From positions 124,001-188,000 of the forward strand of contig WIXG01000063.1 of the NCBI GenBank assembly GCA_009869945.1: a stretch of 64,000 nt of DNA, read 5' to 3'. The DNA comes from Mesaphorura yosii. Taxonomy: Eukaryota; Arthropoda; Collembola; Poduromorpha; Tullbergiidae. Positions 47,836-62,229 of this stretch are shown here, piece after piece (within the stretch, counting starts at the first letter, position 1; each line of letters opens with the position of its first letter). The notes beneath the pieces are model-generated. The model worked only from the letters and a program-made list of their open reading frames with translations. It searched no databases and had not been told where the DNA came from. Position numbers and translations under genes: made by a program.

Positions 47836-50010
47836 CTAAGGGTCCTGGTCCATGTCCTCGTCAGAATTTTCATTATCCCCTCCATACCCATTTTGAACTG
47901 CATTCACGACTTGTGGACCTTGAACTTCATTCACATTTCCGAAATCATTGTCATCTCCAATGCGATCGTCTTCTTCACCAGGAAAGATTTCATTTTCATC
48001 ATGAGCTTCAGCTGGGTCTGGAGCTCTCGGCAGAAATTCTTCATTCGGATACATTTTGGAGAAAATTGTTCTGGCTTTGTCTACGTGCTCCGTGATCTCC
48101 GTTGAGGATACAGAGCAAGAGAAAATATTCGCCTTGATGTCGTCACCTGTCTGAATGTCGTCATTGAAGCTTAGCAGGAAGTACGAGCCGTAGATAACCA
48201 CCGTCCTCGCTGGTGGAGCAAACCTGCTCGGTCCAGGCTCATTCTCAGAAATTTGTTCTGGCATATGTTCTTCACCTTCGGTGGTCTGTGTCGAATGGCG
48301 CGGCGTGATTTCTCTGGGCGAGTGGGGTTTAGGGGAATATGTGAAATCTAGGAATGGTGCCAACCGATATTCGATCAGCCCACGCGGAGAATTTGATTCT
48401 GACAATCGGTAGGGACAAGTGACCTGAAGAAGACCTGTCAAACAATCGAGAATCGAAATGTGAACATATCCGTTTTGTGGCCTGTCCTATCATTTTGGCA
48501 CGTACGATAATTTTTCGGAACTGCTAAGCTGGTATCGTCCAGTTCAATAATATCCATGTCATCCAGTCGATGGATCGATAGGTTCGTAGGATCTTCGTCA
48601 GCAGAAGGAGCTGCATTTGTTTGAGAAGTCGTTTGAAGTCTCGGGCCTGTCGTTAATAATACTGCGCGAGCAAGCGTGATCCCTTGGCGTAGTTTCGGGC
48701 TGCTGCTCTTCTCATCCCAATACTCTTTAAGTTTTACTTCGGGACCAACAACCAGATTCTTTGCTTTAATTTCTTTGCCCTCACTCACAACTTTAACCTT
48801 GTAGCCGTCTTGGTCAGTGGTTGAGACAGCATCAAAGCTGCGCTTCAAGATAAATATTCCTCCGTATATTGCAGACATTCTGCAGAATGCTTGGCAAATT
48901 TCACCTGCAGAGTAATATTTTTTGTAAATTAATGAGCATAACACAACGCTTGAATATCAAACAGCTAGCTGGAATGGGCCGCTTACTGATTCCGTATAGA
49001 GTCCATAGGAAAGGAGTCCGATTTCCATACTGACCAATCGATTTCAAGAATCGTTTGCAATGTACGGAAAATTCACGATTAAAGCAAGAAAGCTGCCGTG
49101 CTTCCTTCCCATTCCCATCTTCAGGAACAGAATCGAGTTCAAAATAGCAGTCATCCATCGTTCGCACGGCAGATTTCAACAAATGTTGAACTTTCTTAGA
49201 CAAGTTGCACTCCTTCGACAGCTCTTCGAATGTTTTCAAATTCGATGCCTCATCTGCCTTTCTTCTGTTTTCGGGAAGATGTTTTGATTCGGGAAGCGTT
49301 TCCTCTTCATTCTTACCATTCATCTTCATGACTGACTCGATGAATTTCATCAAACTCCTCTTCTCGATCAAGCTGATTGTCTTGGTTGTAAAAATATCCG
49401 AACGAGAAAGAGGAATCGCTTCGATTGTGTGCTCATTTGGAGGTAACAGCGTGCTGAATAATTTTGTGATGCATTTGAATTCCAAATATCTGGATACGTT
49501 TGAATGAATCAGAAGCTTGATGATTTCCTCTCGAGCCATCAAAACCTTTGTGATCACAAAACGAAAGGAAAGAAAAGATATGAGTTAAGAAAAGAGGGCT
49601 ACATTACATTTGACGACGTGTGTGGCACACAGTCTGGTTACCTTTGGAAAGATGTCAATGTTAAACTTTCTGGACATCGCGAAAATCTTGTCTTTCATTG
49701 GTTCCGGATCATCGTCGAACTTGTCCAGATACCAGACTTGTTCGAGGCCATGGACATCATTATCCCATTCAATGTTATGGTCATGCAGCGCGCCTTTGTC
49801 CAGTCTTTCTGGTGTCCTTGCAAAATTCCCAGACGTCCACGATTCCCAACAGAGAGTACCCCATTTTGCACCATAATAATCTCTTGGGTCGATATGAAGC
49901 ACCGTGTGACCAACTCGCGAGGCTGCTGCAGACACAATTGACTCGGTTAATCCAGTGCCAATGACAATCACGTCGAATTCCGACGGAAGTTGCTCGTTAT
50001 CAGTCGCCAT
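47836..50010 (-). CDS. REP: Rab escort protein (Rab geranylgeranyltransferase component A)
   Basis: Minus-strand exons 50010-49642, 49545-48987, 48904-48506 and 48434-47836 join in phase to 641 residues; human REP1 has 653. The N-terminus carries the GDI/REP Rossmann motif [12 protein letters not shown] (13-24), followed by HIDPRDYYG. Further conserved blocks are [14 protein letters not shown] in the Rab-binding region, FLWTLYG, and [18 protein letters not shown] presents newly made Rab GTPases to geranylgeranyltransferase II in the cytosol and delivers them to membranes. The longer central segment compared with GDI identifies REP and not GDI. The C-terminus is strongly acidic (ends DEDMDQDP). 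It is convergent with the small peptide gene. Confidence 0.95.
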
Positions 50011-50959
50011 CTCGGTGGAACTTCTATAGAAAGGTCTCTCTGGACGTCCTTAACTAGATACAGTCAAAATTGTTGTTGCAGAATGTCTTACAGCTTGTTG
50101 TGTAAGTTCACCTTGAAAAATAGTAAACTTCGCAATTTAGCAAATGTACGAGATTTCAAACAACCGCCTCGCTGGTAATGTTGTGACAGAACATATGACG
50201 TAGTACGAAAACAGTGCAATGTGGAAGTAACACTGAACAACTCTGCGTGATGAGATAAAAGTTTGACGAAGGTTTTGCGAATGAGCGATTTTGAACTTAA
50301 AATTAAGCTGGTGAGCTCAACGTTGCGATTGCGACCTGTAAATAAGTTAGTTTGTCAAAATCTGTCCGTACGATTCTTAGATAATTGTCAGAATTCCAAA
50401 TGCAATAACTTTCAATATGCTCTGGGTTTTATTACAAACGAAAATAAGGTAATTCTTAGCAATAATGGTTGTCAAAACCAGAATGATCAACTAATCTTGA
50501 ATTCTAATTGAGTCATATAATCACTTGTTCATCTCTTGCTAGCACTACGTAGAACATGCACACGAAACCAGAATTACACAAACCGTACAAAGGAGAAGTA
50601 GATTTCAAGTCCTAATTTGTTTAAATTAAATAGTGTCACAGCTACTTGATGAAAACACGAATGACTCCTCAATAGTCCTTTGCACGGCACGCACATACGC
50701 ACGCAATATATTCGCTAATCTTGAAAATGCATGAAATGAGGAAAGAAGATAAAATCTGACAGAATGCTTCTTGTGTTTAATTATGAGTAAATACACATTT
50801 GTGAACCTTACAAAGTGAATACAACCTCCTTTCGAATCCATTAGAGTTTAGTTATTCGTTAGTATTGATATTGGGAATACATTCATTGCTCCTTTCTTGT
50901 CTTGAATAGTGGTACATAAAATAACTCTACGACTAAACTAAAGTCTTGACATTTTAAGT
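50011..50959. other. Upstream region of REP and 3' region of SEC61A
   Basis: About 950 bp without coding potential. It should hold the REP promoter and the SEC61A 3' UTR, both on the minus strand. Confidence 0.5.
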
Positions 50960-53091
<2,132 letters not shown>

Positions 53092-53836
53092 CTTGCCGGT
53101 GGTTTGTCAGAACTTCACGAAAGTCTTGCGTCTTCAGTAAAGCTGATCCAAATTATCCAACTTTGGTGGAAATCCGAATCAGACTTGATCAAGTTAGTTG
53201 CACTCGTTAACTGCTAAGTTACGGCGACACGACAGCCAGGTAATGAATTGGACAGTGACTGAACCGGAGTGAATAAGTTCTTGGCAAGTACTGTTATTTT
53301 TGAGTTGAGACTCTTGCTCTTGTGGTAAGTGCTGCTGGTAGGCTGTTTGATACCTCACAATGCTGCAGCTTGGTGCCCAGTACATTTTGCATGAGATGCC
53401 GTATTAGCGACGTAGAGAGTTGTGTACGAAATCATCTACACGTCACCCGAGTCTGATTCCAACAAGACACGATTTGACATAAAAACAGCAACAGTTTTGC
53501 CAAAGGCGACGAGCCGCGGTAAGATTTAACATTCAAGTCCTCATATGCGAAATTGTTATCGGTTTTTGGGATGTAGCAGCACGTGCTTCAGTTTACAAGC
53601 AGCATTTGGTTAGCTAATTGCAGTAATTAGTTAATTAGTGCTCAATTCAATTGCCTGTTTTGATTTTAGTGGCCAGTGTGATCTTGAAGTTGGTAACTTC
53701 TTTGATTTAGTGAATGTTAGCTCGTAATCAGTTCAACAGTGCTAATTTTTGCACCTTTCTGTATCTATTTAGGTTATTTTGGCACCCAGGAGTATCAGAA
53801 GAGCCACTTAGCTTACCTTCACAAAGCCTTTACAAC
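53092..53836. promoter_or_regulatory. Divergent promoter region of SEC61A and DDX55
   Basis: 745 bp between two divergent housekeeping start codons, holding both 5' UTRs. I see no obvious TATA box. A shared bidirectional promoter is plausible but not shown by the sequence. Confidence 0.45.
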
Positions 53837-55600
53837 ATGGAGTGGTCATCGATCAAGCTCATCCCGCAGCTCTTGAAGGCAGTTGGCCAGTTGGGCTTCG
53901 ATTCCATGACTCCTGTTCAAGCTGCGACAATCCCACTCATGATAGACCACAAGGACGTTGCTGTTGAGGCAGTGACGGGAAGCGGAAAGACATTAGCCTT
54001 CATCTTACCCACCCTTCAGATTCTTCTGAGACGGGAGGAAGAATGGAAGAAGCACGAAGTTGGAGCAATTATTATAGCGCCCACGCGAGAATTGGCAGTC
54101 CAAATTAGCAAAGTTCTGGAGTCGGTACTCACGTCATTTCCGAGTGGCAAGACGAAATCACCTCACCTGACGTACATTTTGATGATTGGTGGCACGCAAA
54201 TTCAAGCTGACATCGATAAGTTCAGCAGCCTTGGTGGAAACATAATCATCGCGTCTCCCGGACGCCTGGAGGATGTATTGCTTCGCAGAAATGATACTCG
54301 TGTTTTGACCGCAGTGAAGAAACTTGAAGTACTAATCTTGGATGAGGCAGATTGTTTACTGAATTTAGGCTTTGAGCAGCAGCTGAATAACATTTTGCGT
54401 GTCTTGCCGAAACAAAGGAGGACAGGACTGTTTTCAGCCACACAAACTACGGAAGTGCTTAAGCTAATTCGTGCGGGCCTCAGAAATCCAGTGTCAGTTG
54501 TGGTTCGAGATAAAGGCGACACGAATACAAATACACGCGTGCCGGCTAGTCTAGAAAACTATTACGCAGTGATACCACCCAAGTACAAATTTTTCACTCT
54601 GCTTAACTTTATTCTCGAGGAACATGATAAGAAGATCTTAATTTTCTTTTCAACGTGTGCGTGTGTAGAATACTTTACGTACTTGTTAAAGTATTTTATG
54701 AAGAAATTTAACTTGGATCTTCCTGTAACGTCCATTCATGGTAAAATGAAGGAGAAGATTCGTTTAAAGACGTTTGAAAAGTTTCGTAATTTGACCGCTG
54801 GAATTATGGCCGCTACCGATTTACTAGCACGTGGCATCGATATCACTGAAAGAATTCATTGGGTGATACAATTTGATCCACCATCCAATCCTGCGTCGTT
54901 TGTTCATCGTTCTGGACGAACAGCAAGGGCCGGAAATGAAGGGAAAGCCATTTTATTCCTTCAGCCATTGGAGCAAGATTACGTCGAATACATCAAAATC
55001 AGCCAAAAGATTTCTACGCTTGAAGAATTGAAATTGTACGAAAAATACGAGTCCAACGGCAGAATGGATCCGGATTCCATACACGAGAACATTCAAAGCA
55101 TTCAGTTAAAAGACCGCTCAATTTATGACCGAGCAATGAGAGCCTTTGTGTCCTACTTCAAATCATACTCCAAATACGAATGCAGCCTGATTCTACGCAC
55201 CAAGGATTTAGAATTGAGTGAAATCGCGTTCTCCTATGGCTTAATCAAATTCCCACGAATTTCTGAACTTCACGGCAAGAAACCGAGGAGTTTTGATGAA
55301 GTGAATGTTGACATAAACAACATTCCCTACAAAGATGTGAACAGGGAAGAATCTCGCAAGAGAAAGCTGAGTGAATTTAACGAAACTGGAAAATGGCCAG
55401 TAAAGTCATCAAAAACCGACAAGAAAAGACCTCAACAAGGAAAGGCGTGGTCGGTCGCAAACGAGAAGAAACTGAAGAAGCGTGAGAAGGTCAAGCTCAA
55501 GAAGTTGAAGATTAAAAATGGTTTGACTCAGCAAGAAATTGAGGAGCTGGAAAAATCGCAGATATTTAAGCATCTAGAAGTAGAAACTGAGAAGTTGTGA
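53837..55600 (+). CDS. DDX55: ATP-dependent DEAD-box RNA helicase DDX55 / Spb4
   Basis: A single uninterrupted frame of 587 residues from MEWSSIK; human DDX55 has 600. Motifs: Q-motif FDSMTPVQ (21-28), I AVTGSGKT (45-52), Ia PTRELA (82-87), II DEAD (169-172), III SAT (200-202), V ARGIDI (331-336) and VI HRSGRTAR (357-364). The C-terminal DUF4217-like region (ALKAFVSY-type block, here MRAFVSYFKSYSKYECSLI) and a Lys-rich tail distinguish DDX55/Spb4 from other DEAD proteins. It acts in nucleolar maturation of the large ribosomal subunit. The frame is also open to an earlier ATG at 53714, but homology begins at MEWSS. It is intronless while its neighbours have seven to nine exons. Confidence 0.96.
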   Translation: MEWSSIKLIPQLLKAVGQLGFDSMTPVQAATIPLMIDHKDVAVEAVTGSGKTLAFILPTLQILLRREEEWKKHEVGAIIIAPTRELAVQISKVLESVLTSFPSGKTKSPHLTYILMIGGTQIQADIDKFSSLGGNIIIASPGRLEDVLLRRNDTRVLTAVKKLEVLILDEADCLLNLGFEQQLNNILRVLPKQRRTGLFSATQTTEVLKLIRAGLRNPVSVVVRDKGDTNTNTRVPASLENYYAVIPPKYKFFTLLNFILEEHDKKILIFFSTCACVEYFTYLLKYFMKKFNLDLPVTSIHGKMKEKIRLKTFEKFRNLTAGIMAATDLLARGIDITERIHWVIQFDPPSNPASFVHRSGRTARAGNEGKAILFLQPLEQDYVEYIKISQKISTLEELKLYEKYESNGRMDPDSIHENIQSIQLKDRSIYDRAMRAFVSYFKSYSKYECSLILRTKDLELSEIAFSYGLIKFPRISELHGKKPRSFDEVNVDINNIPYKDVNREESRKRKLSEFNETGKWPVKSSKTDKKRPQQGKAWSVANEKKLKKREKVKLKKLKIKNGLTQQEIEELEKSQIFKHLEVETEKL

Positions 55601-55608
55601 TGTCTCGT

Positions 55609-55697
55609 TTTATTGCATAGGAAGTTTTGCACTTTGTGATATTACTACTACACTATTCATTGTTATTATCGTTATCCATTTTTACAAAGCCAATAAA
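55609..55697. terminator. Overlapping polyadenylation signals of DDX55 (+) and GXYLT (-)
   Basis: AATAAA on the + strand lies at 55692-55697, 92 bp after the DDX55 stop. The minus-strand AATAAA lies at 55609-55614, 144 bp past the GXYLT stop. If both are used the two mRNAs share roughly 100 bp in antisense. Confidence 0.6.
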
Positions 55698-55757
55698 TCA
55701 CAATCAAGTTTTGACTGACAAACTGAGTGAGTCGTCGTTTGTCCTTCGTAGGCGAAG

Positions 55758-57679
55758 TCATTCATCAATGAATTCCAGCTTGTTCTCGAGCGAGAAGTCG
55801 GGAAACTGTTCATCATTTGCATTCTTCTTAACGCCCGTGTTCGTATCAACCTCTGGATCGTCGTGATCCTCAATTTCATACTCGCTCGCGTATTCTTTCA
55901 GGTTCTTCAGCAGAATTGATTCGAGGTTTCTGCAATGCGTGGGTTTCGTAGCGGCTGGAGTGGGTGCGGAAGGTGATTGGCGTAAGTTCTTTGACAGAGT
56001 ACGGAATAAGTCTTTAGGCGTAGAATTGAGAAGATTGTGCTAGGAATAAATGCATAGTCAATTAAGATCAGATGCCAAGCCCAAAGTCGGGCCCTCGTCG
56101 TTTTCTTACCTTTCTAAACGTTTCGTACAGTATGGACGGAATCCGGTGTTCGGACCCATTCTTGAAAAATGCTCCTTTATTCCCATGGAAAATTGAGACC
56201 CCATTCTCATCTGCGCTACCACAGTTGCAAGATTTCTTATCATTATAATCACATTTGCAGTGATTCAGTCGGTAATTGTATTGACAAGGAAGTTCCAGGA
56301 CAGCGTCTGCAAAAAGCCATAACTGTATAAATTGAGTCAAGATTCCATTTATGCTACGAAAGTGGTTTCTCACCGGTATTATCATGAAGGAATACATTCA
56401 ATACATCTTGGTCACCCCACGGCAGCGTCCTTCCACGGTACTCTTTCAGAACTTGGACAATTCGACCCTGGAACTGCACTTGCCGCATCCTCGTGAGATT
56501 CATTAGTATTACTCCAGAATTCAAACCTGAGAATTGGGATAAGACCTGACCCACCTTCAAACTAAAGTTCACCCTCCGTGATTTTTTCTCAAAAATTACC
56601 TCTGGCACCGTAATACGGAAACGTCGCTTCTTTATTGTACCAACCAGTTCCAGGCAACTCGTGCTCGGGAGCCAGGCTAAGGTACTGGGAACTGTTCATT
56701 AGTTTGAAGTAAAACCACAAGTTGTGCAAATCATCCAGCACGATTGTGTCAGTATCCAAATGAAGAACTGCGTCCACGTTTTTCAGCATCGTCTGGAAGA
56801 CAAGAAGGTGGTAAAGAAATTAGCTTAGCTTGGCATTATTGGCATGCGTCTTCGGTCTTCATGTTATGGCTAATTTATTGTTAGCTTACTGGATAAAATA
56901 GTCGTTGTGCCGAGCATGGAGCGTAGAGCTGGCTCCATTCACGCTGATTTTCTGGAGGAAACCAAGTCGGGCGAATCTCAATGGATAGCTTCTTAACTGC
57001 TGCGTCATCGTGAAGATATTTCTGGCCTTGGATTAAGACTTCGAGAAACTGCAACGAAATGCCTTCCATTTAGTTCTACCCGCTAACATGAACTACAGTG
57101 GAGCATACCTTTTCTGAAAATAATTCTCGTGACTTGTCATCAGTAAATCCAATGATCTTCAGCCTAGCCTTTTGTCGCGAAAATAAGATAGCAGATTTGA
57201 TCAGCGTTATAGCTTGCTCGATGATTTTTGGCTTTCCACCACACACAACGATGGCCACGACAATTTCAGGATATGAGTTCTTTAGCAAGTTGTGGCTGTA
57301 CTTGGTGCTGCTGGTGCTCCGGTAAATTACATCCTCCTGTGGCGGGTCGTTGTCACTCGGAAGATCTTCGATGGCCTCACTCCCATCAAAACTGATTCAG
57401 ACAATTGAATTACGGTTTAGCAATCGCTTGCGCTGTAAGAGCCAAAATGAAATCGACAGCAACGTACCGTTTAGTACTAGGTTTACTCACAATTGGAGGC
57501 AATGGCTCAGCCTTTTCGTAGGAGATCGGAATCGCAATAGACAATCTGTCAGTCGCTGTCAACGGGAGCACTGCCACCGGGGTTCGAGACGGGACGCCAA
57601 GCAGCGAGGCCACGAACACGTACAACAAGCCGCAGAAACAGGAAGCCCCAACGACGTAAACCGCTTCCAGAAACTTCAT
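55758..57679 (-). CDS. GXYLT: Glucoside xylosyltransferase (GT8 family)
   Basis: Seven minus-strand exons (57679-57468, 57391-57109, 57048-56890, 56792-56600, 56526-56374, 56306-56110, 56039-55758) give 492 residues; human GXYLT1 has 440. It is a type II membrane protein with a signal anchor at about 6-28. The GT8 metal-binding motif is DTD at 231-233 in LHLDTDTIVLDD. Also conserved are EWSQLYAPCSAQRLF, SLAPEHELPGTGWYNKEA, GVILMNLTRMR, WGDQDVLN and the late VSIFHGNKG block. The enzyme adds xylose in alpha-1,3 linkage to O-glucose on EGF repeats; the Drosophila member is shams, a negative modulator of Notch. The C-terminal acidic extension is longer than in human. It lies downstream of POGLUT2/3 on the same strand and is convergent with DDX55. 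Confidence 0.95.
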
Positions 57680-60222
57680 TTGCAGACGCTTTGCATTTTG
57701 CAGTGTAGAATGAGATTAGTGCGAGGAGTTCCTAGGATTCTACGACAATGATCTCTTTCCGGCGACAGTGGCAACGACATTTCTGTCGGCCCATTGTCAC
57801 TCCATCCCCCCGTTTCACTCACACAGGCTCCCAGCGGCGATGCTGCTTGTACTGGTGGTCAAAAACAAATGAAGGGTACTGATCGAGGTTAAACAACAAA
57901 AAGGAGTGCACGCGCCGCCAAATCCTGAATAACTGCCGTGTGAATCTCAGTAAAGGCTGCTGATATCGAACCACAGCTACAGCCACGATCGAAATGCGAG
58001 ACTGAACCTTATTTGTATCATGACAAACTACGACTAACGACCACGCGTACATTTTACGCTGCAACAGCGAGTTGGAGTAGGATCTCATCTCAGCTTTGAG
58101 TTGTTGCATGTAAGATGATAAGCGTTTGCGTTTACAATTTAGAAAGGATTGAGCTGAACCTTCTGTCGCTGTCGTTGTCTGTGTTTACAATTCGCAGGAC
58201 CAACAAAACAAACTTGTCCCTCACGAGTTCCCAAATCCAATCGTGAGTACTGCAATTTATTAATGCGCTTTTTTGTCGTCGTCTACCTTGATTTGGCAGG
58301 CATAATAGCAAGGGAGCAAGCAAGTAAAAATAAAGATACAATAAAAGTGAAGGTGTGTTGCGTTTAATTTTAATTTGCGAAGACTGACAGACGTCGACTG
58401 CATTCGCATTCGCGTTCGCATTTCGCACTACATCACATCAGTGCGCATTTAGAGGAGACAATGCACAGATGATGAATTTGCACAAGTGTTATCTTTATGA
58501 TCATCATCAATAACGAATAACGACACTGGCTAAGACGGCTAGTCTGCAAACGCAGAATGCTCTGTCAATTTTAAAGTCATGCTGTGATTACAATGGCGAT
58601 TATAATGAACGAGATTTATTATAAGAAGAAATAGAACTTGACTGCCACATGCTTAGTGCAAGATGAAAAATGCAGCTAGCAACTTTCGGTCCAAATCAGG
58701 AGCAGCGCTAAATGTGACACTGACGCCTCGCTAACATTCACTTTTATCTTTGCGTGCATGGTATGGTAACTAAATGGGGCATTCGACGACACTTCAAAAC
58801 TCGTCGAATCTAGTAGGCCTCAAAGAAGAAGATTCACGTTAATTACATGCGAAATGCGATGCACTGCACAGCTTGCAAGTCAATAAATTCATCCCGTGCA
58901 TGCCCAAGCACCAATTTCTCATTTTAACTTGCATATCCGTTCGTCTTATCTTACCTGATCACTGATCGACGGGACGGAGTTTCTGCTTTCTGCGTCTGTA
59001 GATTTGAGAACTCCTCGACGAGATGAACGGCTCACAGCGTGGAATTGTTACAAATTGCGAAAAGCCTGAGTTGTCCCAGTCCTCAGTCACGCTCGTTCAG
59101 TTTTCTTGCCTTAATCTGGCTGGCTGAGTGGTGACTAATGTCTTTATCGTGCGTTCTATATTTGTGAAGAAATTTGCAAGCAGCTAAAGCTCAGATGCAA
59201 ACTGCAAGCTGCAGACAAAGCTGAGGCTTGGCTGAATAACTTCAAAATGCAAAAGGCTTATTTCAAAATCACTCAATTTCTCATTGCTCTCGGCCCCACG
59301 TAGCCATCACAAAACTGTACTAAAATTGATGCCATGCAAATTTTGGTACTTACAATTACACGATGCATAAACATTGTAGAGTGGATGTGGATTGTATCGG
59401 CCTTTCTTGCAGTTGTATGATGATGGAATTTTGCGTCACAGTTTACTGACTTCGACTCGAGTTCAGCCCATTTAAGCCATACAATCATTGTCATGCTTGT
59501 CTGGGACTGTGAGACTGAAGACAAACGTAAAGCAGTTCAGGCTTTGAGGGTTCGGCAATAATTTTACTTTTGCTCTTTGAACCGAAAACAGGAACTTGTA
59601 ATTGCTGTGCACGAAATTGCGCTTGAGATTACACATTTTGTGCAAAGTGATTGCAATCTGAGACAATTTGTACAAAGTATGGCATACGCGTGAGGTTCAT
59701 GATATTTATTTACTCTGGCAGTGTTTTCACTCTGTTCCTGTGAGGTCCAAATGTATTCTGCGCCAAAGGAAAGATTGGATCAATCTGCCAGTCAAATTCG
59801 GGGCAGGGCGTTCCAAATACTACATGAGTCACGACCAAGCACGGGCTCAGGAAAAGAAAGAGTCAAACAGTTAAAAGCTGCCAGCGATTGACAGTGCAGA
59901 TTTATTAGCAGGCTTGATTTACTACTCTTCTGTTAGTACGGTGGATTATTGTCAGTCTAAAATGCTTGTTTAAGCATCATGCTTAAATCACGACAATTAT
60001 CACAATCTAATGAAGGTATGACAAAACTCTATAAACTATCGTAGTTTACTGAATTCAAGGCGTGTAAGTACTGAAGTATTGCTCGATCTGTATTTTTGAG
60101 ACGCGGTGGCTCTAACACTATTGACTAAAATTATTGGCATTGTGACATTGTATTGCAAGTACTGAAACGCCCAGCGACTTAATTCCCATGCGTCTCATTG
60201 TTTAGAGCCAGAGATTGTGTTA
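57680..60222. other. 2.5 kb between GXYLT and POGLUT2/3
   Basis: Non-coding apart from chance frames, including one beginning with an Asn-Ala repeat near 58400 caused by a GAATGC/GAACGC hexamer run. A minus-strand AATAAA at 59901-59906 is a candidate end signal for POGLUT2/3, 317 bp past its stop. The GXYLT promoter should lie near 57.7-58.1 kb. Confidence 0.5.
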
Positions 60223-62229
60223 TTAGAGTTCATCCTTATCCTCTCCAGAAGTCGGCTCCCTCGGTTCAGGTTTACATCCGCACGTTGGCACCAGACGAGG
60301 ATCTTGAACGGATGGCTGCTTAACTAGTTCCATGTCTGGTCTGATAATGACAGGATTCTTTAGCCGCTTTGCCAATTCCTGTAGATTTTAATGGAATTAA
60401 TTAATTTCACAGTATTCACTTCTGTAGACATTGGTGAAACTTACATTGTATACGGACACATGATAGCAAAGGATATTCAGTGGCATGAGATTCGCTTGAG
60501 CGTACTGCCTCCCAGTTTGTCCAATCTCATGCGCCTTCGCGTCATTATTTTGAGCCCACTTAATCTTATCAACCAGGTCATGCAAATCTGCTGCTACCGG
60601 GATAAAATGAGACCACGGTTTCAAATCTGAGTAAAAATGTTCGGAGTATGGTGAATCAGTCTTGAAAATAACTGAGTCGCCGCCAAGCAGATAGGGAAGA
60701 CGATAGGCCGCAACTGTTCCGTCGATGCTGAGTTGATACTTGTACTGCCGGGAAAACGAGCAAATGTTTTTACAACGGAATTTGGAAGGGAACTCTGCCA
60801 GAACAAATAACTTACGTCAAAAAATTTGAAGAATGAGACATGAGCGGCTTTGGGGCCATAAATATGTTCCTTATCACGAAAGAAGAAGAAATTTGTCAGT
60901 GAGACATTAAACAAGTCTGGATGCCTTCTTCCAAGCTCAATTAAATCTAGTCGTTCTTGTCTCGAGTCACGTCCCCTCCAAAACAGCTTCGGTATTTTCT
61001 CCGGCCATGTCTTTTCAGTATTGGCCTGAACTGTCATCATGTCCAAGGAGACTCTGCCCATCCCTTCCAACGACGCTTCTGTGATTTCATATGTTGGCAG
61101 CACAATGTCTGCTGTCTCGTTTGACTTGCACCACGAGAGAATCGGTAGAAGTTGTTCGCCTTTCTTCAGTTTGGACAGTGGCCAGTCACCCATGTTCATA
61201 ATAAATTCCACATCTGGCAAGTACATTTTTCGGATAAGTGACAGGAGTATAGAGTCAGGAAAGATATGAAATCCAATATGCTGTCCATAACATTTGCGAT
61301 AAACCTGCAACCGAAGTTTTTACATTTCGGAGTAAAGCTAAAATGCAGAAAAGGAAGACACACACATAAGATTTGGTTACCTCGTTGTCGACGACTGCAT
61401 AATGACAGAAGCTGTATGAGCCAGGATGCACGCCAAACCTCCCCTTCACGCCCTTGAGAACATCTTCAAAGTCCACACTCTTTGGTGGGAACGGTCGCAG
61501 ATCTTGCTCAATCTGGGCTGGCAGCTTGTCAAAATTACAACCAGCCTTCTTTTGCCATGCGGCAGCGTCGAACTTCGGGCAGTTGCAATTATCTGGATGT
61601 ACTGAGCCTGAATGCAAGGCAAAAACAATAAACCACGACTCCACTGGATTCTGTCAAGCATTGTTAACTCACCTTTGATGATATAAGGTGACTTTCCCAA
61701 GTGCACATTACTTCCATACGTGACTAGGATCCGAAATCCTGAAGCACATGATTGAAATACTTTATATCGGACAATAAAGCTGCCATCTTTTCTATTTAAG
61801 ATTTGACTCCAGCTCTGTCGATCGCCATTGCAGTCAACACGAACATGCGGCACATCTTCGAGATTTGTTGACTCGTTTAACCTAAACACATAATGACATG
61901 AATAACATTATCCTGAAGGAGCCTGTCACAAAGCTAAAGACTTAGATTGATTACCGTTTGCCTTTCGTATCAACAAAATGGATGAAGAAATATCTTGCCG
62001 GCAAAACAATCTCATGTGGTGTGAGTCCGGGTCCCCAGATTAAAGTTTTCTTCGGGTCCACGGCCTGCTTGGGCGTTTCCTCCTCTTCTGGCTTTAACTT
62101 AAACAGCAGTGACGCTTCTTCAATGTCAACTTCATTATTTGCATCCAGCCCATCCTTAGTGCTACGGCCGGGGTAGTATGATAAAATCACTGCATAGAGG
62201 ACGATTGTTGAAAGGATGTGATTTTTCAT
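60223..62229 (-). CDS. POGLUT2: Protein O-glucosyltransferase 2/3 (KDELC family), ER resident
   Basis: Six minus-strand exons (62229-61955, 61881-61673, 61607-61381, 61304-60816, 60744-60445, 60378-60223) join in phase to 551 residues; human POGLUT2 has 502. There is an N-terminal signal peptide, a filamin-like immunoglobulin domain (HEIVLPARYFFIHFVDTKGKR onward, with FIVRYKVFQSCASG), then the CAP10/GT90 catalytic domain with FWRGRDSRQERL and AAYRLPYLLGGDSVIF. The chain ends in a perfect ER-retention signal, KDEL. The filamin-like domain plus KDEL separates it from POGLUT1. Family members transfer glucose to EGF repeats of Notch and fibrillin, at the site between Cys3 and Cys4. Its neighbour GXYLT works in the same modification pathway. 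POGLUT2 and POGLUT3 cannot be told apart here. Confidence 0.96.

Noticed and set aside
49504..49964. Plus-strand frames of 88-145 codons opposite REP exon 1
   Set aside because: They are antisense to a confidently identified, conserved exon.
58132..58428. 98-codon minus-strand frame beginning with Asn-Ala repeats and a hydrophobic stretch
   Set aside because: The repeat comes from a GAATGC-type hexamer run; no homology. It may be within the GXYLT 5' leader.
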